A DNA stretch of 64,000 bases from Candidatus Poribacteria bacterium. GTDB taxonomy: Bacteria > Poribacteria > WGA-4E > UBA9662. A program made the position numbers and the translations under genes. Below are positions 26,673-34,402 of the stretch, one piece after another. Where the stretch lies: the NCBI GenBank assembly GCA_030748495.1, contig JASMLX010000004.1, positions 1 to 64,000 of the forward strand. The letters are read 5' to 3'. How positions within the stretch are numbered: the stretch's first letter is position 1; each line of letters begins with the position of its first letter. The notes under the pieces are model-generated. The model did not search any database, was not told the DNA's origin, and worked only from the letters and a program-made list of their open reading frames with translations.

Positions 26673-28546
26673 GCCAACATCTCTCTCCTCGACAGATTAC
26701 TTTTGCCTTCCAATCCGGTTTTCAACAATTCGGCGAACCGGGATTTCGGATCATTAGCCAGTGTTTGTCGAGGCCCGTATTCCCGTATCTGCCCACCTTC
26801 CAAAATCATCACTTCGTCCACCCGCTGCAGAGTGCCAAGGCGATGGGCTATGATAATACCGGTCCTTCCCTGCAACAATTTCTGAACCGCGAAGTCGATT
26901 CGGGCTTCCGTGGCCGGATCTAAACGTGAGGAGGGCTCGTCCAAAATAATGATTCCCGGATCTTTAAGGAAAATCCGGGTGAAGGCAAGCAACTGGGCCT
27001 CCCCTGCTGATAGCCCACTCCCACCTGCCGCTAGCAGAGAGTCCAGACCTTCTGGCAACGATTGATACCAATCGGTCAGTCCAAGTTCCTCGATGACGGA
27101 GACTATTTTTTGGTCACTGATTTGGTCATCAAACAGAGATAGATTTTGTCGCACGGTGGCGTTAAAGAGTTGCACATCCTGGGTGACCAAACCGATATAG
27201 TGGCGCAAATCGGCTTGCTTTAGCTCTTGGATTGAGGTTCCAGCAATACGAATCTCTCCCTTGTTAATATCGTAGAGGCGAAACAGCAGACGGGTAATGG
27301 TCGTCTTTCCACTTCCAGTTCGGCCCAGTAAACCCAGCACTTTGCCTTTACCCAGTTCAAAGGAGAGATTCTTGAGTACCATCTCTTCCTCAACATAGCC
27401 GAAAGTTACCTGGTCAAAAGCAACATCCGGTATTGCGATTGGCTGAATGTTCTCCGCAGATAAAGGTAACGGGGATTTGGATCCATCCTTAAGGCTAGAT
27501 TGGGTTTGATATAGCTGTTCAATTCGCTTCATGCCTGCGGTTGCTCGTTGTAGTTCGTTGATTTGCCGGCTGATGGTATAGAGTGGGAGTTGAAGTTGCC
27601 TCATGTAGTCAAAGACTAAAACAATCGCTCCCAGGGTAAAAACACCGTTTTGATACAGCCAGATGCTAACTCCCATAGCTAGGGCGTATCCTAACGCAAA
27701 AAGTCCTCCGGTCAGAGAACGGAGGCACTCCCCGATAATATCGGACCTGAGGTTGAGTTTAAAGACCTCCTGAACCACTTTGAAAAATCGATTCATGGTG
27801 TAGGGCACACCACCATTGGTGCGAATATCTTCAATTCCTCCAATACGCTCTTCGATAAAGCCGAACATTTTGGCGTACCCTTCTCTTTCCGCGGCGTAAA
27901 TTGGTACAGCAATAGATCTAGTAAGGTTGAAAACCAGCATAGCGACAGCCGTAAAAGCGGTCATGGCGATGCCGATCCGCCAGTCTTCTCGAGCAACTAG
28001 GATAAGAATCAGGCCTAAACGGATTAGTCCTCCTGCCACATCCAGAATAAGGGCTGAAAAAAATGTCGCCAGTGTAGTTGTGTCGCCATCGACCCGTTCA
28101 ACCATTTCGCCGGGCGTTTTTTGATGGTGAAAGGTCATATCTAGAGTCAAACAGTGCTGTGCCAGGTCTCCCCGCATTTGGTTGGTTGCTCTCCAACCGA
28201 TATCTTGACTGAGGTAGCTATTGATGAACCGGACCAACTGCCCGGCTATACTGACAGCGATAAAGAAGAAGGCGGCTATGATCAGCGGGTCAGAGCCTAT
28301 CCACTCAGAAAGTGGCAGTAGAAAACGACGCAAGACGTCTCGGCTAGCTTCCAGATTATCGGTGGCGGTATCGATAAAAAAGCGCAGAATCTGTGGCGTG
28401 ACCAACGGCAGAAAATTGCCCAATGCCATGAAAATTGCCAATAGCAACAGGCGAAACTTCATCGGGCTAAGATATTGCCTTAGAAGTGACCAATATTCGC
28501 CAAACGAGACTTTTTCAAATTTACGGTTTTGCAAACGGATTCCCAA
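26669..28546 (-). CDS. ABC exporter half-transporter, second pair partner
   Basis: The TM domain (residues about 20-340) is followed by an ATPase with Walker A GRTGSGKTT (from residue 408) and signature LSAGEAQ (from 512, a noncanonical variant). Walker B IIILDEPSSRLDPATE has an intact Glu and the H-loop is IAHRL. LDP instead of LDxxTE and LSAGE are typical for a specific subgroup of heterodimeric exporters. It starts 5 bases after the stop of the PhyH gene and overlaps the next half-transporter by 4 bases, so the three are one operon. The pair probably exports a compound made or modified by the dioxygenase; this is inference. Confidence 0.92.
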   Translation of the reverse strand: MGIRLQNRKFEKVSFGEYWSLLRQYLSPMKFRLLLLAIFMALGNFLPLVTPQILRFFIDTATDNLEASRDVLRRFLLPLSEWIGSDPLIIAAFFFIAVSIAGQLVRFINSYLSQDIGWRATNQMRGDLAQHCLTLDMTFHHQKTPGEMVERVDGDTTTLATFFSALILDVAGGLIRLGLILILVAREDWRIGIAMTAFTAVAMLVFNLTRSIAVPIYAAEREGYAKMFGFIEERIGGIEDIRTNGGVPYTMNRFFKVVQEVFKLNLRSDIIGECLRSLTGGLFALGYALAMGVSIWLYQNGVFTLGAIVLVFDYMRQLQLPLYTISRQINELQRATAGMKRIEQLYQTQSSLKDGSKSPLPLSAENIQPIAIPDVAFDQVTFGYVEEEMVLKNLSFELGKGKVLGLLGRTGSGKTTITRLLFRLYDINKGEIRIAGTSIQELKQADLRHYIGLVTQDVQLFNATVRQNLSLFDDQISDQKIVSVIEELGLTDWYQSLPEGLDSLLAAGGSGLSAGEAQLLAFTRIFLKDPGIIILDEPSSRLDPATEARIDFAVQKLLQGRTGIIIAHRLGTLQRVDEVMILEGGQIREYGPRQTLANDPKSRFAELLKTGLEGKSNLSRREMLA

Positions 28547-28551
28547 TCGGT

Positions 28552-29313
28552 CTAGTAAAGACTAATTAAGTCTTTCAGTCCGGAATTTGGATCTGACCGT
28601 TTTTGGTCTTCATATGCTTGACTGATCCAACGCGCTCTGGACGTTTTACCTGGATTGCGGTAAGCGTAAACCACGGTCCAACGCGTATCGCTGTCGGCTT
28701 GACGGGCGGTGACCCCGTGCGCCGCATGTGTCCACATCAGAATCACTGTTCCTGCCGGCACAGACAATGTTTCTATTACCAGAGGTTGGCCCGTAATTGG
28801 ATGTTGTTTGTTCTGCATCCAGCCGTTTTCAAATTCAGAATCCGAAGCAGCATGAATGCTAACGTCTCGAAACAGATGGCTACCGGGAACGACCTTCAGG
28901 CCACCGTCGTCGACCTCGAAGCCGTTAACATAAAAGAAGATTCGAATAAAACCTAAACGGGGATCGCCTTCAGAATAACTGTGGCTATGCCAATAAATCC
29001 CACCATTTCCTCCCGGACGATTTAGGGTGACACAATGATCGTAACGAATGTTGTCGCCGAGGACTTGATGTACCAGTTCCAGCATTTGTGGATGGTTGAT
29101 TAGACTCTCCAAATAGGGATTGTATTCAGCGGCAAATCGATTGGGTTCGTGCCCTTCCACCTTATCCAGGGAGTGGATGTGAACCAAGGCTTCGGTGAGG
29201 TCCCCCTGGGCTTCCTGGGTTAATAAACCCGGATAGGCTAAGTGCCCGTCAAGGTCCATCCGTTGGCGTTCGATCTCTGTAAGTTGGTAGGAATGAAAAA
29301 GTTGATTGGGCAT
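28552..29313 (-). CDS. PhyH-family dioxygenase with HxH in place of HxD
   Basis: The PhyH fold is clear. Motifs are GIYWHSHSYSEGDPRLGFIRI in the position of the facial-triad strand, FEVDDGGLKVVPGSHLFRD, then a distal His in WTHAAHGVTAR and Arg in TRWTVVYAYRNPG. The expected HxD reads HSH here, followed by Glu, so the metal site is altered; a halogenase-like or noncatalytic role is possible. Length (253 aa) is normal. It is the first gene of the operon that continues with the ABC exporter pair, five bases away. Confidence 0.82.
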   Translation of the reverse strand: MPNQLFHSYQLTEIERQRMDLDGHLAYPGLLTQEAQGDLTEALVHIHSLDKVEGHEPNRFAAEYNPYLESLINHPQMLELVHQVLGDNIRYDHCVTLNRPGGNGGIYWHSHSYSEGDPRLGFIRIFFYVNGFEVDDGGLKVVPGSHLFRDVSIHAASDSEFENGWMQNKQHPITGQPLVIETLSVPAGTVILMWTHAAHGVTARQADSDTRWTVVYAYRNPGKTSRARWISQAYEDQKRSDPNSGLKDLISLY

Positions 29314-29525
29314 TCGTTCATCCTCGCCACAAAGAAATGCCGCTTATCTTAACACGATTGAGGATAAAGTCAAGGTAAAGCTACCGGGCATGAAATGACG
29401 GCCAGCGGGAGGGGGATTAGCGACTATGGATAGCCGGGGCGGAATTCACTCGTAAGGTTGCAATCGGAGATCGATGTAAAAGCTAGAGAAAAAGTGACAA
29501 TCTTCACAAAGTAAAAGGGTTAAAC

Positions 29526-30023
29526 TTAAGTGCCGCTATGCTCGTAGCGTTCGTGTTGCTCTTCTAGCTTTCGTTTGAGAGCACGGACATTCGTCCCTCG
29601 CTCCCCGGACCATCCGTCTAGGATAGCCCACAGCCAAAGCAGAATAGTTTGCGCAAAACCAGTGATCTTAATGATCCAATTTGGCTTAAACATCAATTTT
29701 CTTTCTTCGTCTTCGTAAAGTCGTAGATGCGGCTTCGATTCTATCTCCTTGGCCGTCTCTTTCAGCTTTTCCAAATCTATCCTTACGCCATCTTCACCTT
29801 TTTGAGATTGGACGATTTTTTCGGCTTCTTCAAACCGAATTAAATCTCTCCAGTTGTTCAGAGGCAACGAATTTAGATAAACTAATAACGCGCCGACTGC
29901 AACTCCGATAAAGAAGATCAACCCCTTAAACGGAGTTCGGAGATAGACCTGCCCTAAACCCGGAAAGAGGAGTGACAAAAAAGCGGCCAAGAAGGATGGC
30001 TTCGGTTTCTTGGTGTCGTTCAT
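29526..30023 (-). CDS. TM2/DUF5683-like small membrane protein
   Basis: FLAAFLSLLFPGLGQVYLRTPFKGLIFF is the characteristic helix-GxGQ-helix of TM2-type proteins. A soluble loop (about residues 55-115) follows, rich in Glu and Lys, and then a final hydrophobic helix and a charged C-terminus (ALKRKLEEQHERYEH). The open frame reaches 30107, but ATG 30023 with GGAGATTAGT upstream is the natural start and avoids overlap with the preceding gene. It is the third gene of the glycosyltransferase operon. Its role is unknown; it may support glycolipid assembly in the membrane. Confidence 0.68.
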   Translation of the reverse strand: MNDTKKPKPSFLAAFLSLLFPGLGQVYLRTPFKGLIFFIGVAVGALLVYLNSLPLNNWRDLIRFEEAEKIVQSQKGEDGVRIDLEKLKETAKEIESKPHLRLYEDEERKLMFKPNWIIKITGFAQTILLWLWAILDGWSGERGTNVRALKRKLEEQHERYEHSGT

Positions 30024-30024
30024 A

Positions 30025-30402
30025 CTAATCTCCAAATTCCCCCATTGAAACGAGATAGACACCAATACAGATGACAAACGCTCCCAAGACTCTGATCTTC
30101 GGCACATCTTCTTTGAATAGCAACCAGGAGAACAAAATCGAGAAAATATAACCTAAGCTGATCATTGGATAGGCCACGCTGAGCTTAATACGGGAAAGGA
30201 CGACTAGCCAAATCAAGGTTGTTGATCCATAGACCCCGATCCCGCCAATTACAAATGGATTCATCAGGGCTTGTATCAGTTTAGGTGCCATCTGTTGGAA
30301 AGACCCACTAATCTCGCCGACCTGGTTCATACCTTGCTTGAGTAAAATTTGACCCAAGACGGAGAGAATGACATTAAAAAGCAGTAGGGCGAAATCTTTC
30401 AT
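30025..30402 (-). CDS. EamA/SMR-like small membrane transporter (ArnE/F-like)
   Basis: Four TM helices in 125 residues form a half-size DMT-superfamily protein. SVAYPMISLGYIFSILFSWLLFKED is the conserved core of helices 3-4, and ILSVLGQILLKQGM opens helix 1. ArnE/ArnF-type proteins flip undecaprenyl-phosphate-linked aminosugars, and a neighbouring GT2 (8 bases upstream) of ArnC type supports that role. A small multidrug exporter is the alternative. It ends one base before the TM2-like start. Confidence 0.8.
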   Translation of the reverse strand: MKDFALLLFNVILSVLGQILLKQGMNQVGEISGSFQQMAPKLIQALMNPFVIGGIGVYGSTTLIWLVVLSRIKLSVAYPMISLGYIFSILFSWLLFKEDVPKIRVLGAFVICIGVYLVSMGEFGD

Positions 30403-30409
30403 TTAGAGG

Positions 30410-31438
30410 TCACTCTGAATCTTCAAACTTGAGAATCTCTTTGATAACATAGATGGGTTTATTTTGTGATTCGTAATAGGTGCGGATCACTAACTCGCTA
30501 ATCAAGCCTACAGAAATGAGCTGGATGCCTGTCAGCAATAACAACACGCCCAGTACCAACATCGGTAGTCGTTCAACCAGGCTGGTTTGCGAAAAGAGGT
30601 AGGAAAGCCAGCCCTGGCTGACGCCAGCAGGGAAAAACAGCTTTCCGATTGATAGATAGCCGCAAATCACAAAACCGACTAGAAAGGATAATAAGCCGAT
30701 CAGGCCAAAACTTTGAATCGGTCGTGTGGCGTAACTCATCAGAAACTTAATCATAATCAGATCTAGGATAACGCGAATAGTCCGGGAAATACCGTACTTG
30801 GATTGGCCTTTGGTACGGGGATGGTGTGTAACCTTGATCTCGGTGATTTTGGCACCGATCTGGCGGCCTAAGACTGGAATAAATCGATGTAGTTCACCAT
30901 AGAGGTTAATGTTTTCGATCACCTCCCGGCGATAGGCTTTTAGCGTGCAACCGAAGTCGTGCAGTTTAACCCCCGTCATTGTAACAATCAACCAATTGGC
31001 TAAAATAGACGGTAGTCGCCTAAGAACAAACCCATCTTTTCGTTTAGCACGCCAACCACTGACAATGTCGTAGCCCTCTTCCAGTTTTTCCAACAATCGG
31101 CCGATATCGCTGGGATCATTTTGCAGATCGGCATCTAAGGGAATAATGACCTCACCTTCGGCATGGTCAAAACCTGCACTCATCGCTGCCGTCTGCCCAA
31201 AGTTACGACGAAAGCGAATTACCTGTATGCTTGGATCGGACAGGGAAATCTGTCTTAAGATTTCAAAACCAGAGTCTATACTACCATCGTCAACAAAGAT
31301 AATCTGATAACTCTTTTTGATCGGTTCAAGTGCGGCCTTCAACTGACTATAGAGTTCTTGCAGATTATCGGCTTCGTTGAGTAAAGGGATAACGACTGAA
31401 ATCTTGGGAGGCAAAGTAGACAAAATCTGGGTTGACAT
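30410..31438 (-). CDS. GT2 polyprenyl-phosphate glycosyltransferase (ArnC/GtrB-like)
   Basis: An N-terminal GT-A domain (residues about 12-240) contains ISVVIPLLNEADNLQEL, IIFVDDGSIDSGFEIL, the DxD motif in IIPLDADLQNDP and VTHHPRTKGQSKYG. Two C-terminal TM helices (about 240-265 and 285-312) follow. The family transfers a sugar or aminosugar from a nucleotide donor to undecaprenyl phosphate on the cytosolic face. With the SMR-like flippase 8 bases downstream it forms a plausible lipid-linked sugar modification module for lipid A or O-antigen. The donor sugar is unknown. Confidence 0.9.
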   Translation of the reverse strand: MSTQILSTLPPKISVVIPLLNEADNLQELYSQLKAALEPIKKSYQIIFVDDGSIDSGFEILRQISLSDPSIQVIRFRRNFGQTAAMSAGFDHAEGEVIIPLDADLQNDPSDIGRLLEKLEEGYDIVSGWRAKRKDGFVLRRLPSILANWLIVTMTGVKLHDFGCTLKAYRREVIENINLYGELHRFIPVLGRQIGAKITEIKVTHHPRTKGQSKYGISRTIRVILDLIMIKFLMSYATRPIQSFGLIGLLSFLVGFVICGYLSIGKLFFPAGVSQGWLSYLFSQTSLVERLPMLVLGVLLLLTGIQLISVGLISELVIRTYYESQNKPIYVIKEILKFEDSE

Positions 31439-31506
31439 CGCAGTTTCAGGTATTATAGAATTAACCCGTAATTAGTTGCCAACAAAATCGGAGATAATAA
31501 ATAATT

Positions 31507-31836
31507 ATGGTCACTATAACAGAAACTGCGGCCCAAAAGGCGGCTATTTTAATGCAGAATGAAAAACCCGATCCAGAAAAGGAGTTTGGGCTTCGAATGA
31601 AAGTCGTAGGTGGTGGTTGCTCCGGTTTCCAGTATGAACTCGGTTTTGACAAATCCCGCAGTGGCGATCGTGTCATTGACCAACACGGCTTGAAAGTCTT
31701 TCTCGATCCACGAAGTATCCTCTATTTGGCTGGATCTACCCTAGATTACAAAGATGGATTGATGGAGTCAGGCTTCAAAGTCGAAAATCCAAATGCCAAT
31801 TCAACCTGTGGTTGCGGCGAATCGTTCAGTGTTTAG
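31507..31836 (+). CDS. A-type iron-sulfur carrier (IscA/ErpA/SufA family)
   Basis: This 109-residue HesB-like fold protein has the three conserved Cys: C38 in VVGGGCSGFQY, and C101 and C103 in NSTCGCGESF. The segment DQHGLKVFLDPRSILYLAGSTLDY is typical. A-type carriers insert or transfer Fe-S clusters into apoproteins. It is encoded alone, with no isc or suf genes in the window, which fits ErpA-type proteins. The ATG at 31507 follows GGAGATAATAAATAATT. It converges with cutA, 18 bases between the stops. Confidence 0.93.
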   Translation: MVTITETAAQKAAILMQNEKPDPEKEFGLRMKVVGGGCSGFQYELGFDKSRSGDRVIDQHGLKVFLDPRSILYLAGSTLDYKDGLMESGFKVENPNANSTCGCGESFSV

Positions 31837-31854
31837 CTGATCTCTTTCGATGGC

Positions 31855-32175
31855 TTAGCCTACATTCTCTCTGATCCAAGCTAAATAGTCCGCGCTTCCG
31901 TTCACTATTGGTATAACCGTTACTTCACAAACTTCGTAGCAGTGTAAAGCGGCAACCGTTTTCGTTAGTTCGGAGACAGCCTGAGCCAAAGTTTTAATTA
32001 TCAGCTTAGCTTCAGTATCCGTTTCCACTCTCCCCTGCCAACGATAAACCGATGTTACCTCCGGGATAATATTGACACCAGCGGCTAGTCTCGTTTCAAC
32101 CAGTATAGTCGCTATCCTTTCTGCTTCTTCCAAGCAACTGGTCGTCACAAAAGCGATTACGTAGTCCTTTTTCAA
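31855..32175 (-). CDS. cutA: Divalent-ion tolerance protein CutA
   Basis: This 106-residue ferredoxin-like trimeric protein has the opening AFVTTSCLEEAERIATILVETRLAAGVNI and SVYRWQGRVETDTEAKLIIKT. The family is linked to copper tolerance and, in signalling contexts, to PII-like functions. It follows the deacetylase-like gene with its start codon 2 bases from that gene's stop and is the last gene of the purL-led run. The family call is high confidence; the role here is not clear. Confidence 0.93.
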   Translation of the reverse strand: MKKDYVIAFVTTSCLEEAERIATILVETRLAAGVNIIPEVTSVYRWQGRVETDTEAKLIIKTLAQAVSELTKTVAALHCYEVCEVTVIPIVNGSADYLAWIRENVG

Positions 32176-32176
32176 A

Positions 32177-33349
32177 TCAAATTGTCAGCCGAATATCGAG
32201 GGTGTTTTGGCCATATTCTAAGTTGGCACGTACCAAAAGTAGTTGATCCGCGATCCACTTAACCGCGAGTGCGTTGGTTTCGACCAGCCCTAAACCGACA
32301 TGATCGCCCCAAACAGCACAGCCATATGGCATTGCCTTACCCGATTCGATTTCGATCGTCATTCTCAGTTCAGATCGGCTCCGAGACGACTTGAAGTCTA
32401 AGATCTGTGGGATGGTTGTTTCGCTGCCGTCATAGGAACCGATTGGCGGGGAAGTATAGTTGTAGATCTCAACTGGCTCAATCCGATTCCATTGAAAGGC
32501 CAACTGGCAAGCATCATCGTAATATAGAAAAGAGGATTCATCGAGGTCAGGCTGTTCCAGAAAGTAGGTTGGTGTAGTGATAGATCCACTTGCTCGATAG
32601 GCATCGACAAGGTTTCCCAGTGGATGGCAAACGACCTGTTCCGTTTGAGGTAAAATCTCCAAAAAATCGGCCAGTAGGTCCAACCGCGAACTAACTAAGT
32701 TGGCTAAACGAGTCACATCGACCGAAAAAATGAGGTGTGAGTGTTGGTTCAAGTCAAGGTTGAGCAGGTGAAGGCCTAGCAGTTCTTCTGCTGTTTCAGC
32801 TAAAACTCTTTCGACCAAATCGGCGTTAGCCGGAATTCCGACCACCGACCGTGACGGTTGGTTAGCAAAATTGTGTCGATCTTCAGCCGGATAGAAGAAG
32901 CCGAACGGGCAACCGGCATCTTTGTCTTTTAGATCATAACCATAGAGGCCAGAAAACTCTGCAACCTCTAAAGCTTCAACTAAAATATGATTCTTGATAC
33001 CCTTTACGGACGCGACTGTTGCTGAAGCTCCCTCTAAGGCTTTTCGTAATCGCTCCTTTTGCGCCGTAATTTGGGGGGGGAGCTTATGACGGAGTGAAAC
33101 AATCTGGTCGGCCTGCATCAAATCGACGTTCTCCAGGCTAGCTGTATCGAGGGCTAACATCACTTCATCCCCAAATTCAGCTTGGTATTGGTTCAAGTCT
33201 TTGCTATATGACTTAGCATCGGTTGACAAGATCGACCAAGAAACTGGGAATTGGTGCTGATGAGCTAAGCTAGCTAATAGACGCATCCCTTCTCGCACGG
33301 CTCGCTTGTCTTGATGGTCTAAATGAGCAACCAGTGCACAATTCAACAT
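32177..33349 (-). CDS. Polysaccharide deacetylase-like (NodB-fold) protein, tentative
   Basis: The N-terminal 180 residues resemble a (beta/alpha) barrel like NodB deacetylases or DUF2334-like proteins: FPVSWSILSTDA, AEFGDEVMLALDT, KGIKNHILVEALEVAEFSGLYGYDLKDKDAGCPFGFFYPAEDRHNF. The usual TFDD and HxxxH metal ligands are not obvious, so catalysis is doubtful. The C-terminal 150 residues are beta-rich (about 250-390). There is no signal peptide. It starts 17 bases after the Gfo/Idh/MocA gene stop. A sugar-related role fits the neighbour but is inferred. Confidence 0.5.
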   Translation of the reverse strand: MLNCALVAHLDHQDKRAVREGMRLLASLAHQHQFPVSWSILSTDAKSYSKDLNQYQAEFGDEVMLALDTASLENVDLMQADQIVSLRHKLPPQITAQKERLRKALEGASATVASVKGIKNHILVEALEVAEFSGLYGYDLKDKDAGCPFGFFYPAEDRHNFANQPSRSVVGIPANADLVERVLAETAEELLGLHLLNLDLNQHSHLIFSVDVTRLANLVSSRLDLLADFLEILPQTEQVVCHPLGNLVDAYRASGSITTPTYFLEQPDLDESSFLYYDDACQLAFQWNRIEPVEIYNYTSPPIGSYDGSETTIPQILDFKSSRSRSELRMTIEIESGKAMPYGCAVWGDHVGLGLVETNALAVKWIADQLLLVRANLEYGQNTLDIRLTI

Positions 33350-33365
33350 CGCTATCTTCTGGTGT

Positions 33366-34379
33366 CTATTCGTTATCAGCCAAAAATTCGGCCAGTGCTA
33401 TTGTTTTCCCACCTTGGCGAGCCGACTCCCAACCGGCTAAAACTGGTGCCAGTGAATAGATGCCGTCAGAGTAGTCACTCATTAACAGTTGTTGATCATC
33501 GGTTTTAACAGCAGCGATAAAAGCGCGGTCTTGTGCCAACCAGGGATCATAATCGGTAGCCGTATAGATTATCTCTCGGTTGACTTCAATTCGCTCGTAA
33601 CCGTGAACCGATACATACCCACCTTCATAAAATATGCGGAATCGGGGTACGTTAGGCGGAGAGGTCGGCGTAGCGGAGATAAAGGTTGAAGTCATGGTTG
33701 CCCCGCCAGCAAACAGGTAATGAAAAGAGCAGGAGAGTGGCGTCTGGTATCTATCGTCGGTGTGATAAAAGGCTTGGGCGGTGACAATGTCCAAGCCCGT
33801 CATAAATCGCATGTAATCTACAGCGTGGCATCCCCAATCGAAGGCCGAAAAACCGCCTTTCTCGTAGCTAGAGTGCCAACTGTCACCTTTATCTTGCTGC
33901 CGAAGACGAGGCAGTCCACTGTAGCTACTAAACTGTGTATGAACGATCTGTTTGTCGCTTAAAAAAGATTTGGCTTTTTGGAAGATTGGACGGTAGCGCT
34001 CTCGAAACCCTACGGTGCTGATCACACCTGACTTGCGTATCGCTTGGTCGATATTTCGTGCAAGCTGAATCTTGAGGGTTTGTGGCTTTTCGCTGAACAG
34101 ATGAATGCCCCGTTTAGCGGCTGTAATTTCAACATCGGTGCGAGCATAGGCCGGAACAATTGAGTAAAGGGCGTCAAACTCGACTTGGCCCAACATCTCC
34201 TGCCCATCGAAAAAAACTTGCGGGATCTGAAACTTATCGGCGGTAGAGGCGGCTGCTTCTTGGTTAATGTCGCAGATGGCCACAATTTGGGTATCCTCTA
34301 TCTGAAGTAAGTTGGGAATATGTGTAGTATTAGCAAAATTACCTGCCCCATAAAAGGCAACCCGAACCCTATTTCCCAT
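33366..34379 (-). CDS. Gfo/Idh/MocA-family NAD(P)-dependent oxidoreductase
   Basis: A Rossmann N-terminus (VRVAFYGAGNFANTTHIPNLLQ, IVAICDINQEAAASTADKF) is followed by the catalytic-region motif HLFSEKPQTLK (EKP, with Lys as catalytic residue). GFDWGCHAVDYMRFM-like FDWGCHAVDY is the C-terminal-domain signature. Length (337 aa) is typical. The family oxidises or reduces sugars, inositols or related polyols with NAD(P). It stands 24 bases after purL and 17 bases before the deacetylase-like gene. The substrate is unknown. Confidence 0.9.
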   Translation of the reverse strand: MGNRVRVAFYGAGNFANTTHIPNLLQIEDTQIVAICDINQEAAASTADKFQIPQVFFDGQEMLGQVEFDALYSIVPAYARTDVEITAAKRGIHLFSEKPQTLKIQLARNIDQAIRKSGVISTVGFRERYRPIFQKAKSFLSDKQIVHTQFSSYSGLPRLRQQDKGDSWHSSYEKGGFSAFDWGCHAVDYMRFMTGLDIVTAQAFYHTDDRYQTPLSCSFHYLFAGGATMTSTFISATPTSPPNVPRFRIFYEGGYVSVHGYERIEVNREIIYTATDYDPWLAQDRAFIAAVKTDDQQLLMSDYSDGIYSLAPVLAGWESARQGGKTIALAEFLADNE

Positions 34380-34402
34380 ATGTTATCAACCTTGTCTACC
34401 GT

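Noticed and set aside
29314-29525. Gene between the PhyH and TM2-like genes
   Set aside because: The 200-base stretch has no frame over 40 codons with protein-like content.
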